38,641 nt of DNA. Origin: Podaxis mareebaensis (lineage: Eukaryota; Basidiomycota; Agaricomycetes; Agaricales; Agaricaceae). The translations under genes were made by a program, and so were the position numbers. Below the pieces are notes generated by a model, which searched no databases, had not been told where the DNA came from, and saw only the letters and a list, made by a program, of their open reading frames with translations. The DNA lies in assembly GCA_018524725.1 (NCBI GenBank), contig JAEUWP010000594.1, forward strand, positions 1-38,641, written 5' to 3'. Numbering within the stretch: the first letter of the stretch is position 1; every line of letters begins with the position of its first letter. Positions 9,707 to 21,158 of the stretch are shown here, piece after piece.

Positions 9707-11121
9707 ATGAACTCTTCCAAGTTCGTTCCAAGACCGCTCGCAAATGCAAACTACCCCACTGTAAGAACTCTCAACCTCTACAAGACCGTCTTCCGCGACC
9801 CCTCCAGAAGTGGAACATTTCGCACCCTTGGATGGGAAAACCCCTCCGTCAGGATTGCAAACACCGTCACTTGGTTGCTGCGAAATGCGAGGCAGCAGGG
9901 ACTAGCTTTGAGACATGACGGATATGCACGCGTACAGGACCTGGTGAATGCTTTATTCTGCCTCAAGAAGAAAATCTTACATTTATCCAGCTAAAACACC
10001 CCCGACTCATGAATCTCGACTTTCCAACCATCGAACGGGCGGTCCAAAGGTTCCGACCACACCGCCTCAGACTCACCTACGCGCCCCGTAACACTCCATA
10101 CGGAGACCCCATCCCCAACTCGCAGTTGAATTGCTGGTGGATAGGTCTGCAACCAACAACCCGTGAGGAATACGTGCGCCATTACTTTGTCTTCATACCA
10201 GGCCAAGCGACCAATTTGGTTCCTTATAGACTGACAAACGAATAATCGACCCGGACGAAGTTCCAGACATGATATACCGCACTCCTACAAAAGAATGGCC
10301 AAGCCTATGTGGGCCCTTTTACCCCAGACATCACACCAGAACTTATATCACCTATCCCTCTAGATAAAAGGGGCATCTCCCGTGGTTCATCCCCCAACAT
10401 CACCCTAAGCACCGAAAATACCCTTCCTATCCACTGTACGTCCACCCCTCGCAAGTTTCCTCATATCAATATCTATCCAACCTTTACAGATATGGGTGAC
10501 CATACATTTATTCGCATGAACCCCCACAAAATCCTCAACCACTCTAACATCAAACTCTACCGCTCCCGCACCCTAACCCCCAAACGCGGAAACAAAATCA
10601 AAGAAATTGCCACCTCTCCCGCACCTGTCATCCTCCCGAAGATGTTTGAAGCTGCAATGCGTGTCGTCGTACAACGGTTTCCTTTGATCCTCCCAGACAA
10701 ACAGACTTCGAAGACGGGTAGGAAGAAGCGGAAGAAAGAAGAGGAGAGGAAGTTTGTGGTGGAACAACCTGGTTTGGATACCTTACGGAGGTTTGGGTAT
10801 GGTGATATCATAGACAGTTCGCGTTTGGCGGTAATGCCGAGGCAGCAGAAAGGGAAGGAGAGGGTGGAGAGGAAGGAGAGGAAAGCGATGGAGAAACAGC
10901 AGCAAGAGAGGGAGAGGAGACCAGCAAGAGAGAAAGGGAGGAAGGAAGGGGAGAGGAAGGAAAGCCAGTCAGAGGTACAGGAAGGAAAGGTGAAGGACAT
11001 AGTGAGGGCGAAGGAGCCTGAGGAGCAAGCGGGGTCAGAGTCACGATCAAGAGGGCAACACCGGATTAAAGATCCACCACCGCATTCGACGATAAAGCTG
11101 GAATCGGAATCTCCTTCATAA
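9707..11121 (+). CDS. Tpt1/KptA-like RNA 2'-phosphotransferase paralogue, degenerate active site
   Basis: Model exons 9707-9943, 9991-10173, 10230-10308, 10364-10435 and 10490-11121 give 400 residues in one frame. Tpt1 enzymes remove the splice-junction 2'-phosphate from tRNA using NAD+. The family order is recognisable: RIANTVTWLLR, GYARVQDLLKHPRL, FPTIERAV, then DPDEVPDMIYRT, WPSLYKRGISRGSSPNITLS, and FIRMNPHKIL...IKLYRS...LTP. Key positions differ. The LLRH motif reads LLRN, the GHS segment after WWI is not recognisable, the HGT motif reads YRT and the HxHL segment reads NITL. A basic tail of about 150 residues rich in Lys, Arg, Glu and Gln follows, which is not typical. The donor at 10174 is the least certain splice site. 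I infer a pseudoenzyme or a diverged ADP-ribose-handling protein; a decaying duplicate is the alternative. Confidence 0.72.
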
Positions 11122-12625
11122 CTTGGATGTCTCGCTCAGTTTGCCCATTAGAGTTACTCTAGATTAATGCACCTCACAGCTCCTTCAACAAGTAATGATA
11201 AGTCCCCATATTGAACTGAAATTTAAGTTATCCAAGATGCAACAAGCTGTCCTTAAGCATTTAGTCTTTGCAAGTTAAATCGCTAAAGGCGTCCAGTCAA
11301 ATCAAGTACGCCCAATCATATGACTGTGGCTTGAAGGATGAAGTTGACGAGACATGCATGCTCATCTACATACGATGATTAGCACCATTAGTCGAGCCAA
11401 GATGCTTCCTCGTCATCTTCCAATAACTCCAACTTCAGCTTCAGCTTCCTCAACCCGACCATCACTTTATATGACCACGCCGTCAAAACGAAACTTATCC
11501 TCCAATTCTAAATCGCGCTACTGGGCCGAGACGACGCCAAGGTCCAGAGGGGAAATGGCTCAGCGATCCAAAATCATCAATTATACGCTCTTTCCTCACC
11601 CTCTCCCTTCGGACGGTCTCTCGGGTGTCACGATGGCATATTGGAGGAAAAGGAACAGAGTTCTCAGTGAACGGACTCGCGTTTTGTGGCAGGATGGCGT
11701 TCAGTCTACGCAGTAACGTGGTTTCTGCTCGTGAAGCCTCCGGATATGTTCCTGTAGATGATCCGCTCCGATACGGAGAAACTCAAGTCTTACCTGGGGT
11801 GCTAGCCCAGAAGGAAAATGCGTCGAAGTCACTTTCTCGCCGACTACTCTCTTGCGGAAAAGAAGTTCTAACTGAAAAAAGTTCCACATGGATCCTCTCC
11901 TCGTCTAAGTTATTTTTATTGTGACAAGTATAGCGATCTCAACCGTCCAGCCAGTGTAATCAGACTGAAGTTTGAGATATTACGGGGGGGGGGGGGGGGT
12001 TACTGAAGGCGGGTAAAATACTTCAGAGACATACGCCGAGTGGTACCGTACACCACTAACGAATACGGGGAGGTGACTCGGCGAGAACCTCACCTGTTGC
12101 GTCCGGGCGGCTATTCATTATAAGTACCCACCGATAGTCTGCAGACGCGGGTCTAGTCTTACGCCAACGTATTCTCATTTTGGATGGTTCCACCCCTGTT
12201 TGACGTCAAGTGCCCACTGAGTTCTTTTACTGCACTTGAGACCTAGCCTGACGTTGGCAAGTTGAGCCAGAGTCACTAAGGTATTTCTCTTCCACCCAGT
12301 GGATGTCCTCGACGTCATGCTATTCTGTAACCTGGAATCGTTCCGCAGTTTTTCCTTTTTTTCCTTTTTTCTTTTTTGCTTCTGACGGCAGCCTGTACAA
12401 CTGGTTTTATTGTCGAGTAAACTAAGTCCATGCTTTTTGAGGTTGAAACAGGGCACGGGGCCCAGATAACTTTTCTCCAGGTCGTAAGATTGCGATGTCC
12501 GACATGTACCAGCCGTATCAAAGTTTGAGCTCTAGTATACCTTCGACCCATCCCGATCCGAGATATCAGAAAACAAACTGCTACATTCGTCACTAGCTGC
12601 TTGGCCCAGACAACTGTAGTAACTT
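11122..12625. other. Intergenic stretch with a 16-G run
   Basis: No supported gene is present. A 120-codon plus-strand frame at 11354 has no motif and no homologous look. The stretch holds the G homopolymer at 11984-11999 and a pyrimidine-rich run near 12345-12385, which lies downstream of the F-box gene. Confidence 0.5.
11984..11999 (+). repeat. G16 homopolymer
   Basis: Sixteen consecutive G follow tac. Such a run can form G-quadruplex structures and is also a common place for assembly length errors. Confidence 0.95.
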
Positions 12626-14154
12626 TTAGGTTGTTGGAGACCACCCAGGAATTTCATAATCCAGGTCCGGCCGCTTTTCATGCGCTTCCGCCAATGCCTT
12701 AGTAAAGAAGCGCAACATGGCACGGACCTGCGAGGCGATCCAAGAAGAGTTAGTCGTTTCAACCGAGGGAAGAATTTCGTCGACGTTCCGTTATGCTCCA
12801 CGGACGAGAGCTTTTCCGGGACCTCAATAAGGAAGCCGGCCTGGCAATACCTCAGGATGAGGTATTCAATTGGGAGCGTGCTTGGGATGAGGTCGATAAA
12901 CGAGAACGATATAGCGAATAGGTCCCTGGAGAATAAATAATTGGTCATTTGCAAGGTTCGAATGGTGGAAGGCAGACTTGAGAAAAAGGTGGTGTAGATT
13001 CCCATGTCGGACGGGTGCTCGTGCCGCCTTTAATCAACTCCAAACGTTCAATCACGGGCAGATGGACATATTGGAACAGTCTGATCCCCCAGGCATCCTC
13101 ACGTGCCTCCCACTTGAAAGATCGCAGCGACGGAAAAGTGGTATGGTGTACCAACCACGACGGGTCTTCGTTCCGTGGCTCCATAGCATGAGTGCAGGTG
13201 AACTTGACCAAGGCCGGGCACTGAAAAAGCATACGAGCGCAGACGTCGACAGGCATTCTCCTCAACTCCATGACGGTAATGTTGGCTAGAGGTGGGAGGC
13301 GGACTTCGACAGGGATCTTACTGAGATGCAAATGGTGAAGGGATGAGCAGTTGGTGAGGGATGGTACTATGTCATAGCCCCAAGCAGGGTGAAGTCCGAA
13401 AGTGGGTCGGTCCCTTGTTGTCAGTTTGCTCGACTGCGATAGTTGCGGACCATATTCCATCCATTTCAGGCGTGGTTGAACGAGGTGCAGCTCTTTGATT
13501 CTTGATAGGTGGTTGGATAACAACTCGTCGACAGAGGGATCCACCAGCGCAGAGACGTCGTTGTCTAAATTATCGAAGAATCTAATGTCCAGTGTCAACG
13601 GCAGTATCCCTGATGCCTTTTAGGGCGTGTGTCATGAAGGAAAATTCACCCCTTCTCGTGTCACTTCGATGTAGATAATATCCCACAATTGTGGGGTTGA
13701 TCGAGCTATTTGGCGCCACTGCACCGAAACAGCACAAAGGACCAACACAAAGAAATAACCATCCCGTTTCGCCGCATCAAGACCCATGGGAGGACCCTCC
13801 CTTTGTCTTTGTGAGCAAGCGTGTTGGAAAATGAGGGATAAGGTTTCCGGTGGTAAGTTTCCTATGGGCGACTGGGTGGCGCTCGGCCCTGGTTGCTCCT
13901 CGCGAGGCTGGTTGATAACATCCTGCAGCTGGGGCATCTCGTGATCCGATTGGGCTTGGTTGCGAACCCAAGTGCGTGAAGGTGAGGGAGACACGCAAAT
14001 TTCTCGTTGAGAATGGTAGGGACAAGTGGTTTGAAGTTCCTGTGGAGAAGCAGGATGGAGGAACAAGATCAGGGTCCGAATCTTTATTTGCTGTTCGTAA
14101 TATTCCTTGATTCACCTTCGATAGGAGGACTGTATCAATGACGCGCTTGTCCAT
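12626..14154 (-). CDS. F-box protein with LRR-like C-terminus, apparent frameshift
   Basis: Proposed exons are 14154-14116, 14039-13665, 13616-12802 and 12727-12626. F-box proteins bind Skp1 through the F-box and present substrates to an SCF ubiquitin ligase. The F-box reads IGNLPPETLSLIFQHAC, then VSVQWRQIARSTPQLWDIIY, the typical Agaricomycete pattern. Leu-rich segments follow (SRIKELHLVQPRL, SSLHHLHLSKIPVEV, LPVIERLEL, TIRTLQMTNYLF, LPIEYLILRY). The intron at 13617-13664 (48 nt) joins IYIE to ASGILPLTL, and the 74-nt intron at 12728-12801 has a good branch site (actaac) and joins to VRAMLRFF...PGWSPTT and a stop. Near 12999-13001 the frame moves by one base between RPTW and IYTTFFSSLP with no convincing intron, so a 1-nt deletion or a sequence error is likely. 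The first exon (MDKRVIDTVLLSK) is uncertain; an internal ATG at 13937 is an alternative start. Confidence 0.7.
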
Positions 14155-16478
14155 TCAAAACCAAACTGTCACCCGGACATTTCTCCTTTAGAGCTGTAAT
14201 AACTATCGTTGGCCCGTACTAGCCCCTACCTCGGACAATCACACCAAACCAGAGCACGTTTCCGAAACGTTGGCATCAATCGCTCACCTGTAACGAGTTT
14301 CTACAACATGGGAATTATTAGTAGTTCCTTATAAGTTACTGGATGTGAAGGCTGTAAATACGGATTTGGATAAAAATTATGGGGAAAAAACTTGCCTGAT
14401 ATACCCCTGCAGTAGATCCTATAAGGACGAAAATACCATCTCGGCATTCCTGTGCAGCAAGATCGAATAGAGCCTCGTACTCATCATTCCCACATACATA
14501 TCCGCGCTCTCCTATTCCTTGGTTTGGGCCATGACGCATGAGGCCTTGAGGTCGACCAGCAATTCTGGGCCAACGGACACGTCGTGGCTGTGGTCCTGGA
14601 CTAGCAAGACTACATCGCAGCAATCATCTTCAAACTCCGACACGGTGAAGGTCGTCAAAATGACATACCTAGTATTACTTTGGACCGCTCAAAATTTACG
14701 CCAATGCTGTGAATGTATGCTAAAATCATGTGAAATATTTCAGGAATATATTTGATGAAGTGATACAAATGTTTATTCGAAGTAAGGGAAATGACGGTTT
14801 TTTTATTAACCAAATTTGAGAGCCATTTTATTCCAACCCGCGGGTTATGCAACTTGGGGGCTGATAGGGGCCATCCACGCTTGATACTCGCCAGGGCATT
14901 TAAGCTTCTTGGCGGGGAGAGAATCATTGAGTGATCTGCTTGTTCGTTGCAATTTAGATTCATATCATTACCCGGTTCGGTGTTGTTTCTAGAGGCGCGT
15001 GGGATAAAGAAAGTAGACAATCAGAGAGAGGGAGACCTAGTCGTTTGTTTAGCCGGAGACGTGGAGTAGACGAGACGACCAGGATAGAATAAGGGGGCTG
15101 TTGAAAGCATTGCCTAGCTAAGAGGTGTCAATAAGCCCTTGAATGGGTTTAGCCTTACAATTGTCGGCCCTTTCCCAGCCATGAGATGGAATGACCACTA
15201 TAGTGATGAGAAGAGCGAGGACTTGGGAGATCAGGGATAGGAAGAAAGGTGAAGGACCTGCTTGATGATTGACAGAGGGTCTGGGAATCGGCAGCCAGCT
15301 TTCAACTCAGTCGGGGGCAATAACCCAGTGATCGATTCAGACTTGCATTATTCGAGAAGCTAGGCTGGTGGTGGCGAGAAGCCCACTATGTCTCAGGTGT
15401 CAAGGATGTGGTACCGATTAATCCTACTTGGGCGATTGCCACCCTTCTACCAGGCAGCTCGGGCGACTAACGTTTGTGACTGCACCTCTCAGACCGTCGT
15501 GGTAGTTTTCTAGGTTTGGTGGTGTGTTTTGACCTCAGGAATGGATCGAGTAATGATTGGTGCTTGCTGTATTTGAGTGAGCAATCGCATTCAAGATGAC
15601 AACTGTGGCTGAACCCTGGCTTGAGTGGGACATGTTGGTGTCGATATATACGTGCTTTAGTGTCATTAGTTGTTGCTTGCGAAGAGGAAGAGAGCTTACG
15701 AAAGGTGTAGGGTTCAATTTTAGCTACTGAGGTAAATCTTATGGGTACATAACTTGATCGCGGTGTGCTCATATGGATGAGGTAGAAGCTGCAATCCAGG
15801 GGACATGAGACAGATCAGTCGTGCCCGGGTGGCACCCCGGATTCTATTGAACGTAACACTGGTGATGAGACAGTGGTCCCAGCAGCCGAGCTATCCCCCT
15901 GAGGTTCCATCAGAGAGGCTGACAAGCACGGAGAACGTTCGAAGGACACGCCAGGCGAGGGAATCGCCAGTGAACGGCAGACTGTTCTCCATTGGACCTA
16001 GAGGGGTTGATAGCACTTAGTAGCAGAGAATTCTCGAGTGAAAGTAACGCGGTACTTGGATGCCATAATTGCGTGTAACAAGACAAATCCAGGCTTCTGG
16101 GGAGTGTAGCATCTTCGTGCAACGTTTAGTGTTCTGGGTATATGATATATGGTCAGATATGTCCTTCACCCAAGGTACGGAATCGAGTGTAATCAAGTGT
16201 TGCGTACTCCATGAGGGGCGATAATGATGGCAACATGGCTTGCATGCTGTTGACTGCGGCGTATTGTGAAGTATCGGGTTTCGGGCCGGGGTGATGGACG
16301 CCTAATGATACTCCATCTGTAGGTCGTCGATGGGTGCTCTTCGCCGAAAAAGAGGCTTGGAGACACCTCCGTTTCGGAATGTTCTAGTCGCAATTGCATA
16401 TAGGAATATTCAGAATGGTTGTGTCCAAGCAGACTTCTGGGTCCACAACGTCCATGCATATCACGGAGGTAACGAGAA
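14155..16478. other. Stretch without a confident gene
   Basis: Apart from a coding-like minus-strand fragment at 14395-14662, only isolated short frames are seen. One begins at the ATG at 15772 on the minus strand (101 codons, Ser/Arg rich, start MSTPRSSYVPIRF) and has no recognised motif. No RNA gene or repeat was identified. Confidence 0.4.
14395..14662 (-). pseudogene. Coding-like fragment with a frame change, unknown family
   Basis: On the minus strand one frame reads VSEFEDDCCDVVLLVQDHSH and DVSVGPELLVDLKASCVMAQ before a TAG, and the next frame continues with GIGERGYVCGNDEYEALFDL and AAQECRDGIFVLIGSTAG. Composition on both sides looks coding, and the switch occurs within a few codons around 14518 with no adequate intron. 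No domain is recognised. It could be a gene remnant with a 1-nt indel or an exon pair I have misjoined. Confidence 0.28.
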
Positions 16479-17003
16479 TTACAGTTTGGATTTCTTTGTT
16501 ACAAAGGTGATGTCCTTGAGCCACTGTGCTCTGCTATCAGCGTAAACTTCTTTCTTAGGGGCTAACGACTCCTTCAGTGGATCAAAACCAGAAAGATGGA
16601 GGGAGAACGCACCCCATGCTTGATGTCTCTCAATAGCACTGGGCTGGGCAATGATAAAGTCGCCTTTCGAGGGCTTGACAAACAGGGAAGAACCACAATT
16701 GATGCAGAATGACCGGGTGATCGTGTTGCCGCTCTTGGTGCTATTATCCGAGTAATGACGGATGGAGGTTGCACCTTCGGTTATCTGGAGTTGCTGAACA
16801 AGGTTTCAGCGCCACCAGTGAAATGAAGTGGGGGAGGGACGCACGTCAGGCTTCCAATAGGAGTGAGCCATGAAAGCGGATCCGGCAGACTTTTTGCAGT
16901 TACTACAGTGGCATAGCACGTAATGGAACGGTTCGCCAGTGGCCTCGTACTGCACTATCCCGCAGAGACAGGCACCTGGTCTGACTTTGGCTGGACTTGA
17001 CAT
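16479..17003 (-). CDS. GFA-family zinc protein (CENP-V/GFA domain)
   Basis: Two exons, 17003-16845 and 16793-16479, with a 51-nt intron (donor gtgcgt, acceptor ttcag, phase 0) encode 157 residues, the usual size of a single GFA domain. GFA (Mss4-like) proteins bind zinc. The founding member was described as a glutathione-dependent formaldehyde-activating enzyme, but the substrates of most fungal members are unknown. The metal ligands are in place: CLC (Cys12, Cys14), CHCSNC (Cys31, Cys33, Cys36) and CINC (Cys83, Cys86) in RSFCINCGSSLF. The domain ends with KKEVYADSRAQWL, another family signature. The ATG at 17003 was chosen because it gives a short MSSPAKVRPGACLCG start. Longer in-frame extension upstream uses no better ATG and has His/Pro-rich non-coding character. 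Confidence 0.88.
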
Positions 17004-18290
17004 GGAGTGGTGGCTTCTTCGGGCCAAGTGAGGTTCCGTGGGATGTATGAGTGACGGCCGGAGATGGAGCTTATGCAATGGCTGGGGATGATGAAAAGGG
17101 CATGCGGGGATTATCACATGTGCGATGCGCAGAGCTCTGACACAATTCACTACAAGAAGCGAAGCTGTCGAGATCTAGAGCAGACGACGAGAGAATGCAC
17201 CACTGACTTGCCAAAACGTGGCCCATTGTCGTTTTCAGCAACTACCGTATTATAAAATTCGTCCCTGTTTTCCGCTCAAAGGTCGCCACGAAAATCCTTT
17301 GTTGGATAATCGTGGACTACAAAATAGACAAATCGGGTGCTGAAAGGCAGCGAACATTGCGGGAAAGTAGGCCGGGAGTGGGAGACTCCGTAATCACCCT
17401 CAGGCCTTGTGACATCTTCAATAACACCCTTTCACTCTCACTCCATCTCGAGCTCTTGGTCTCGGGCTTCACATCCACAAATCATCTTACTTTTACTTGC
17501 TCACTTACAGGTCCGAGTATTTGCGCTAGGGCTGGCTCGTTGGTTTAGTCGCCACAAGCGGTTGGTGAGTCCACGTAGTCTATCTGTGTCACTTTGCTTT
17601 CGCTCGTCGTCCGCTTTCTCCTTGTGTCCAATTCGGTGGATATTCCCGAGGAGCGTCGCAATGTCAAAGACATTCCATGGCCCCGAAGGTCCTCTATTGT
17701 TCCAACCTCTTTTTTCAGATCGAGAGTCATCATCTCTCAACCCATCCTCCCTCTCCACGCCTGCCTTACCCGGCACCTGTTGTTCCAGCTATTATTCCGG
17801 GGTTGAGTCTCGCTCTCCATGCATATATCAGAGAATCGAGGGGACAGCGTCCGGGGCAGGACCCTGCTTCTCCTCGTCATATTCTTAATTTCCGGAATTT
17901 CAATTCTTTGACCGCTTCTTTCTGTTTTGTCTCCCCTTTTCTTGACCCCCACAGAAACTGATCAATGGCTCTTCATTTCGTCGCCAATAGTACCTGAGCT
18001 GACACAAAACACATCTCAGCCACATTCGGAAATTATTAGGATCGGTTATTTCTTTCCATTGCACGAGGTGGGTAACCATTTCAGTCATAACCGAGTCCAT
18101 TCCCTCCCTCAACTCATCGATTCTCGTCATATATCTTCGTTCCCTCGTTACCCCCCACCCGTCTCCCTTGGCAAATTACCCCATTCTTCGTTCGATGCCC
18201 CACTCCCGAATCCTGCGAAACCTCCTTTATTCCACTACAGCCTGTCACGACACACACAAAAAGGACGACAGCACGAAAGGACATTGGACA
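17004..18290. promoter_or_regulatory. Divergent upstream region, CT-rich leader with possible UTR intron
   Basis: This lies between the GFA gene (minus) and the 909-residue gene (plus). From about 17400 it is strongly pyrimidine-rich, as in many fungal leaders. A gtgagt donor at 17565 and a cccccacag acceptor ending at 17954 could bound a 390-nt 5' UTR intron. Open frames here have no family resemblance. An in-frame ATG at 18195 could extend the next gene by 32 codons. Confidence 0.4.
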
Positions 18291-21158
18291 ATGTATCGGA
18301 CGTCTTCACCTCCTCTTTTCGACATTCCTGACTTTCCAACCCTCCGACGGGTCAAACCACTACCCAAACGCCGCCGCACCTCCAGTTCGTCCGCGATATC
18401 TCCGGCACTGCTCTCACAATCCCCCACAAATCCGTACGTCAGTTCGACATATCACCTGCCAGCACATCCCCCGAGCCAGAACTTGAGCCAGACTCAATCT
18501 CAAGTTATCTCAAATTCTGAGACTACACGTTCGTCGACCAATGACACCTTACCTTTAAAGCCGGACTGGCGTTCGGATTTGCGACGTTTCCCATCCGAGC
18601 TTTTCTATCTCCCTAAGCAGATACTCTCCGTTGCAAAGGTCCTATCAGAAACAGGTCTCGTTCCAAGGGAAGATGAAGGTGGCGGAGGCGGTGCGGACGC
18701 TGAAAGTCTGCCATTGCCAACCGAGCAGAAATCTCAGCCTTCGGTGGCCCCGGATTCACCCTCCATTCCAGCAACTCCCCCGCCTCCTTCCAATGCATCT
18801 ACAGACGACGAAGGTGACCCACAGGCAAGCGTTCGTCCTACTTTCTTTCGTCAACCCCTCGACCGCGAGGACTCGAACGGGGAGGAAGAAGCGGACTCGG
18901 AAGGGACAGAAGGGGACTTGCAGGAACGGTTGTTTTTACGTGCGGAGACTGATCGGTTGTTGGCCCACGCGGATTCATTGTCGGCAAGGATGGCGTTACA
19001 GAGTTATTACCGGTCGATGGGGTTTGGCGTACCCGAGTTTGGCTCGAATGTTGGTGGTACTACTTCTGCTTTTGTGCCTGGTGCGGGGTCTGGAATGGCC
19101 CACGTTGCGACGGAGCATGCTTCGACACCGCCGAGTACGACTATGTCTAATGGCGGCGTCGCCAATATTGCACATGGAGCTAACCTGACGACGGGGAACG
19201 GGTACGTTGTAGCAGGCGTGGGGAGGGGACAAACCGAGGAAGGGGATGGAGATGGAAGGGGAGCTGATTATTCTGATTATGCGAACCAACAAGGACAAGG
19301 CAACACCAAGAAGAGGAAGGTGCCAGCAAATGTCGGAGGTTCACCACCGCATCACCATCACCATCATTTACATCATTACTCTTCGCATCGAGGTTCTTTT
19401 GGGACTGGGGCGCTGGGGTACGCGGAAGCTGGAGACTTGGGAGGTGGGGAGAGGGAGCTTGGTTTTGGTTTTGGGTTCGGTTTAGATTTGGGTAGTGGGG
19501 CGGGGGCGGCCGCGGATGATGCGGGGACGGTGGTGGGAGGGGTTGAGTCTGATGTCTTTGGACCTTTGCCTGGGTCTACATGGGCGTATCAGTACCCACA
19601 GCGTCAGCCGCTGGACGGATCCGCTCAGCAGTTGCCGCCACGACAGTTTCATAGAAAGGCAAAACTGAGTCCAGTGACGCTTGCTGGATTACAGAGGAAG
19701 GAGCTGATTAGGAGTAGAAAAAAGCAGCTGGAGGCTATTATGGGTACACTGCCGGTTGGAGATACTTGGGCTCTCGATCACGCTTTATCGGCGAACTTTC
19801 CACCTTTGCTTTCATCATTCTCTTCTACTACTTCGTCTCCTTCGAATTCACCAACCACGGACTCTGATCATGGACTTTCTCTGGCCGTTAATTCGCATGG
19901 TGGGGCGACCGAGAGTAATGGAAATTGGGAGGTAGGATGGGGATGGAGCGACGGTGAGGGGAAGGAAGTCAGGGTAAGGTTGTCGAAGAGGAAAAAGATG
20001 AGGATTGCAAGAGCTGCGAGGATGGGTCTTGGGAGACTCGGGAGGCATCCTGATGCTGCCCCATTCCCGACAGGGGAGTTTACGTTGACCTGTCCCAGCA
20101 CCAGTGAGTGTTTCCTTCAATTCTCTTCCGTTCTCCGGTTTAGAGCTATTTTTGTTCCTGGTGGCTGTGAACATTTTTATTGACGATTTTTTTTCCTTTT
20201 TTTCTCCTCTTCCATTCGTTGTTGGGTTTGGCACGTGGTAGCCGCCGAACGTTTGGCCGCTGTGCAGGAGGAGGTTGCGAACTTGCGAAACCTCTTCGGA
20301 ATGGAGCTCGCACGGCAGACGACCAAGGCTGCCAAGGTTGCATCCGAAACCAGTAAAGGTAGCGGAGGCGGTTCGGGGAAATCGGGGAAGAAGAGGGCGT
20401 CACAGAGGGCGAGGACGATGACGAATGCGAAGAGCGGGGAGCAGCAGGCTGAGTTTTTGGAAATGCCCCAAAAAGGGTTAGATGCCTCGGGTCAGCAGCA
20501 AGCGCAGCCTGAACAGGCTGCACAAGGTCAAGGTCAAGGTCAGAGCCAGACTTCGACGCCCAAGAAGGGAAAGAAGAAGAAAAGGTCGACGTTAGCCAAC
20601 GCTTCAAATCCGCATCATCTCAGAAACTACGTCCCTTCGAGGTTGCCAAATGCCGCAGGCGGTGGTGGCAGCTCAGGTGGTAATCATGGACAAGGGAACC
20701 AAACCACGAACGCGAATTCGTTATGGCCACTTGCACTGCGGTTCCTTTCTGCGGAATTGCCTCCAAGAAGGCGCAAGGGTGCCAAGGGGGGCGGACAGAA
20801 TGGTCTACATGTCCAGTCCTTGCCGCAGCTTGTCGTACCCCAGGAGGAATGGATCTGTTCGTTCTGTGAGTACAGTCTGTTCTACGGTGACGAGGCAGGG
20901 TACCGCAGAGCTGTGAGGAACCGGAAGAAGATTCTGAAGAGGCGAAGAAGGGCGAGAGAGCGTGCCGCTGCTGCTGCGAGTGGGGTGAATGCTGCGATGA
21001 AGAACGCAGTTGGGGTTGCGCCTGTTGCAGAGAAGACGCGTGTGGAGGACGAGGAAGAGTATGATGGCCCTGGGTATGAGGTTGTCCCGCCCAACAATAC
21101 CAATCATGTCCGTGCGGACGGGGTTGGGAGGACCAAGGCTCGAGAGCCGCCTGGATGA
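18291..21158 (+). CDS. Conserved-looking 909-residue protein of unknown function
   Basis: Two exons (18291-20103, 20242-21158) with a 138-nt intron (donor gtgagt, acceptor ggtag, phase 1) encode 909 residues. The N-terminus reads MYRTSSPPLFDIPDFPTLRR followed by a basic KPLPKRRR. Then come Ser/Pro-rich, acidic, Gly-rich and His-rich (HHHHHHLHH) low-complexity parts. More ordered segments are a basic helix around KLSPVTLAGLQRKELIRSR, a region spanning the intron (TTAERLAAVQEEVANLRNLF, a likely coiled coil) and a C-terminal core, EEWICSFCEYSLFYGDE, followed by the strongly basic RNRKKILKRRRRARERAAA. The CxxC followed by a basic helix suggests a nuclear or nucleic-acid-binding protein, but only two cysteines are visible, so no zinc finger can be claimed. 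I do not recognise a named family. The start at 18291 was preferred over 18195 because of its motif-like beginning. Confidence 0.8.

Noticed and set aside
11354..11924. Overlapping plus-strand frames of 120 and 99 codons
   Set aside because: No family motif, no splice structure linking them, and composition like the surrounding non-coding DNA.
14655..15020. 121-codon minus-strand frame
   Set aside because: AT-rich at its end, no motif, and no plausible join to the coding-like fragment beside it.
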